From the NCBI RefSeq assembly GCF_030651595.1, contig NZ_JAUSCH010000065.1:1-50713 (forward strand): a stretch of DNA of 50,713 bases, read 5' to 3'. Below the pieces are notes generated by a model. The model had not been told where the DNA came from, did no database searches, and saw only the letters and a list, made by a program, of their open reading frames with translations. This stretch comes from Candidatus Oleimmundimicrobium sp. Lineage in GTDB: Bacteria; Actinomycetota; Aquicultoria; UBA3085; Oleimmundimicrobiaceae. Positions 50,458 to 50,713 of the stretch are shown here, one piece after another; within the stretch, counting starts at the first letter, position 1; each line of letters begins with the position of its first letter. Both the position numbers and the translations under genes were made by a program.

Positions 50458-50713
50458 CTTCATTTTCTTACTCGTCTAAGAAAACGAAGCAAAAGAAGGA
50501 CGGCCGATCATTTTTTAAACAGCTCCAAAATAACGGTTGTTCAGGCGCCTACCTGCCTGCCGGTAGGCACGGCAGAACTCGTCAGACTAAACCATATCCT
50601 TCCCTTTGGCTTTTTAAACCAAAGCTTCCAACTATGTTGTAAGGCGGATATAAGCCTGACTCAAACAGCTTCGGCTTATTTCCTGAACAACCTATTTTGA
50701 AACCTAAAAATGA
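50458..50713 (+). other. Structured repeat element, copy B (reaches the window end)
   Basis: P1: CTTCATTTTCTT (50458-50469) with AAGAAAACGAAG (50478-50489). Linker CAAAAGAAGGACGGCCGATC as in copy A. P2: CAAAATA (50526-50532) with TATTTTG (50693-50699) and GGTTGTTCAGG (50535-50545) with CCTGAACAACC (50682-50692). AGAACTCG and CTCAAACAGCTTCGG flank a longer variable branch (GTCAG/CTGAC, ATATCC/GGATAT, CTTTGG/CCAAAG). A 21-nt CCTGCC-family unit interrupts it at 50551-50571. It ends in CCTAAAAATGA at the window edge. Confidence 0.65.
50552..50572 (+). repeat. CCTGCC-family unit inside copy B
   Basis: The 21-nt unit CCTGCCTGCC...TAGGCACGG lies between GGCGCCT and GCAGAACTCG, which are directly joined in copy A. 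The same unit occurs inverted at 43955-43975 and, with two changes, at 43328-43348. Confidence 0.7.

Noticed and set aside
50337-50700. Two overlapping + strand open frames of about 100 codons
   Set aside because: They run through the structured repeat copy B and a CCTGCC unit, have no ribosome site worth the name, and show no family resemblance.

Overview
This is an AT-rich (roughly 35-40% G+C by eye), gene-dense bacterial chromosome segment with nearly every gene on the + strand. The order valS-folC-ndk ... mreBCD-mrdA-rodA ... radical SAM/DUF2344-rng-rplU-rpmA-obgE-proB-proA-nadD-lytR-type gene-rsfS ... leuS matches a block I know from Actinomycetota. RpmA starts directly with MAHKKG and no Prp-protease gene lies between rplU and rpmA, which argues against a Bacillota host. 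The low G+C and a complete Rnf complex suggest an anaerobic, deep-branching, low-GC actinobacterial lineage. That placement is inference; no rRNA gene is present.

Layout. 1-8.2 kb: arginine biosynthesis (argJ, a small membrane protein, argB, argD, argF, argR, argG, argH), interrupted by repeat-rich spacers. 8.3-12 kb: DNA repair genes polX and mpg, then a NIF3-like protein. 12-14.3 kb: the only minus-strand gene, a class A PBP with a PASTA domain. 14.4-20.4 kb: tyrS, a small Cys protein, valS, folC and a zinc-ribbon membrane protein. 20.4-27.7 kb: ndk, rnfCDGEAB, a NusG-II-domain protein, a Gx-type transporter and radC. 27.8-34.3 kb: elongasome genes (mreB, mreC, mreD, mrdA, rodA) and a DUF697 GTPase-like gene. 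34.2-40.8 kb: fused radical SAM/DUF2344 protein, rng, rplU, rpmA, obgE. 40.8-46.8 kb: proB, proA, a 0.9-kb repeat-filled gap, nadD, yqeK, an LCP-like/LytR_C protein and rsfS. 46.8-50.3 kb: a T-box-like leader, tRNA-Ala(GGC), leuS and lepB, followed by more repeats.

How the genes work together. The arg genes make arginine by the cyclic acetyl route, with ArgR as a probable repressor. The Rnf complex couples ferredoxin:NAD+ oxidoreduction to ion pumping. The mre/mrdA/rodA set builds the lateral wall. Many starts are GTG or TTG, often preceded by a GGTGATT-type Shine-Dalgarno sequence; I moved several starts on that basis.

Most unusual content. It lies between genes. Two copies of a roughly 180-250 nt element (43394-43571 and 50458-50713) differ in sequence but keep their stems through compensatory base changes, so this is a candidate structured RNA or single-stranded-DNA element. 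A short GC-rich palindromic unit (CCTGCC family) sits inside this element in one copy and inside an unrelated repeat at 10060-10143, which suggests it is mobile. A T-box-like stem I with its own promoter lies upstream of a tRNA-Ala gene and leuS.
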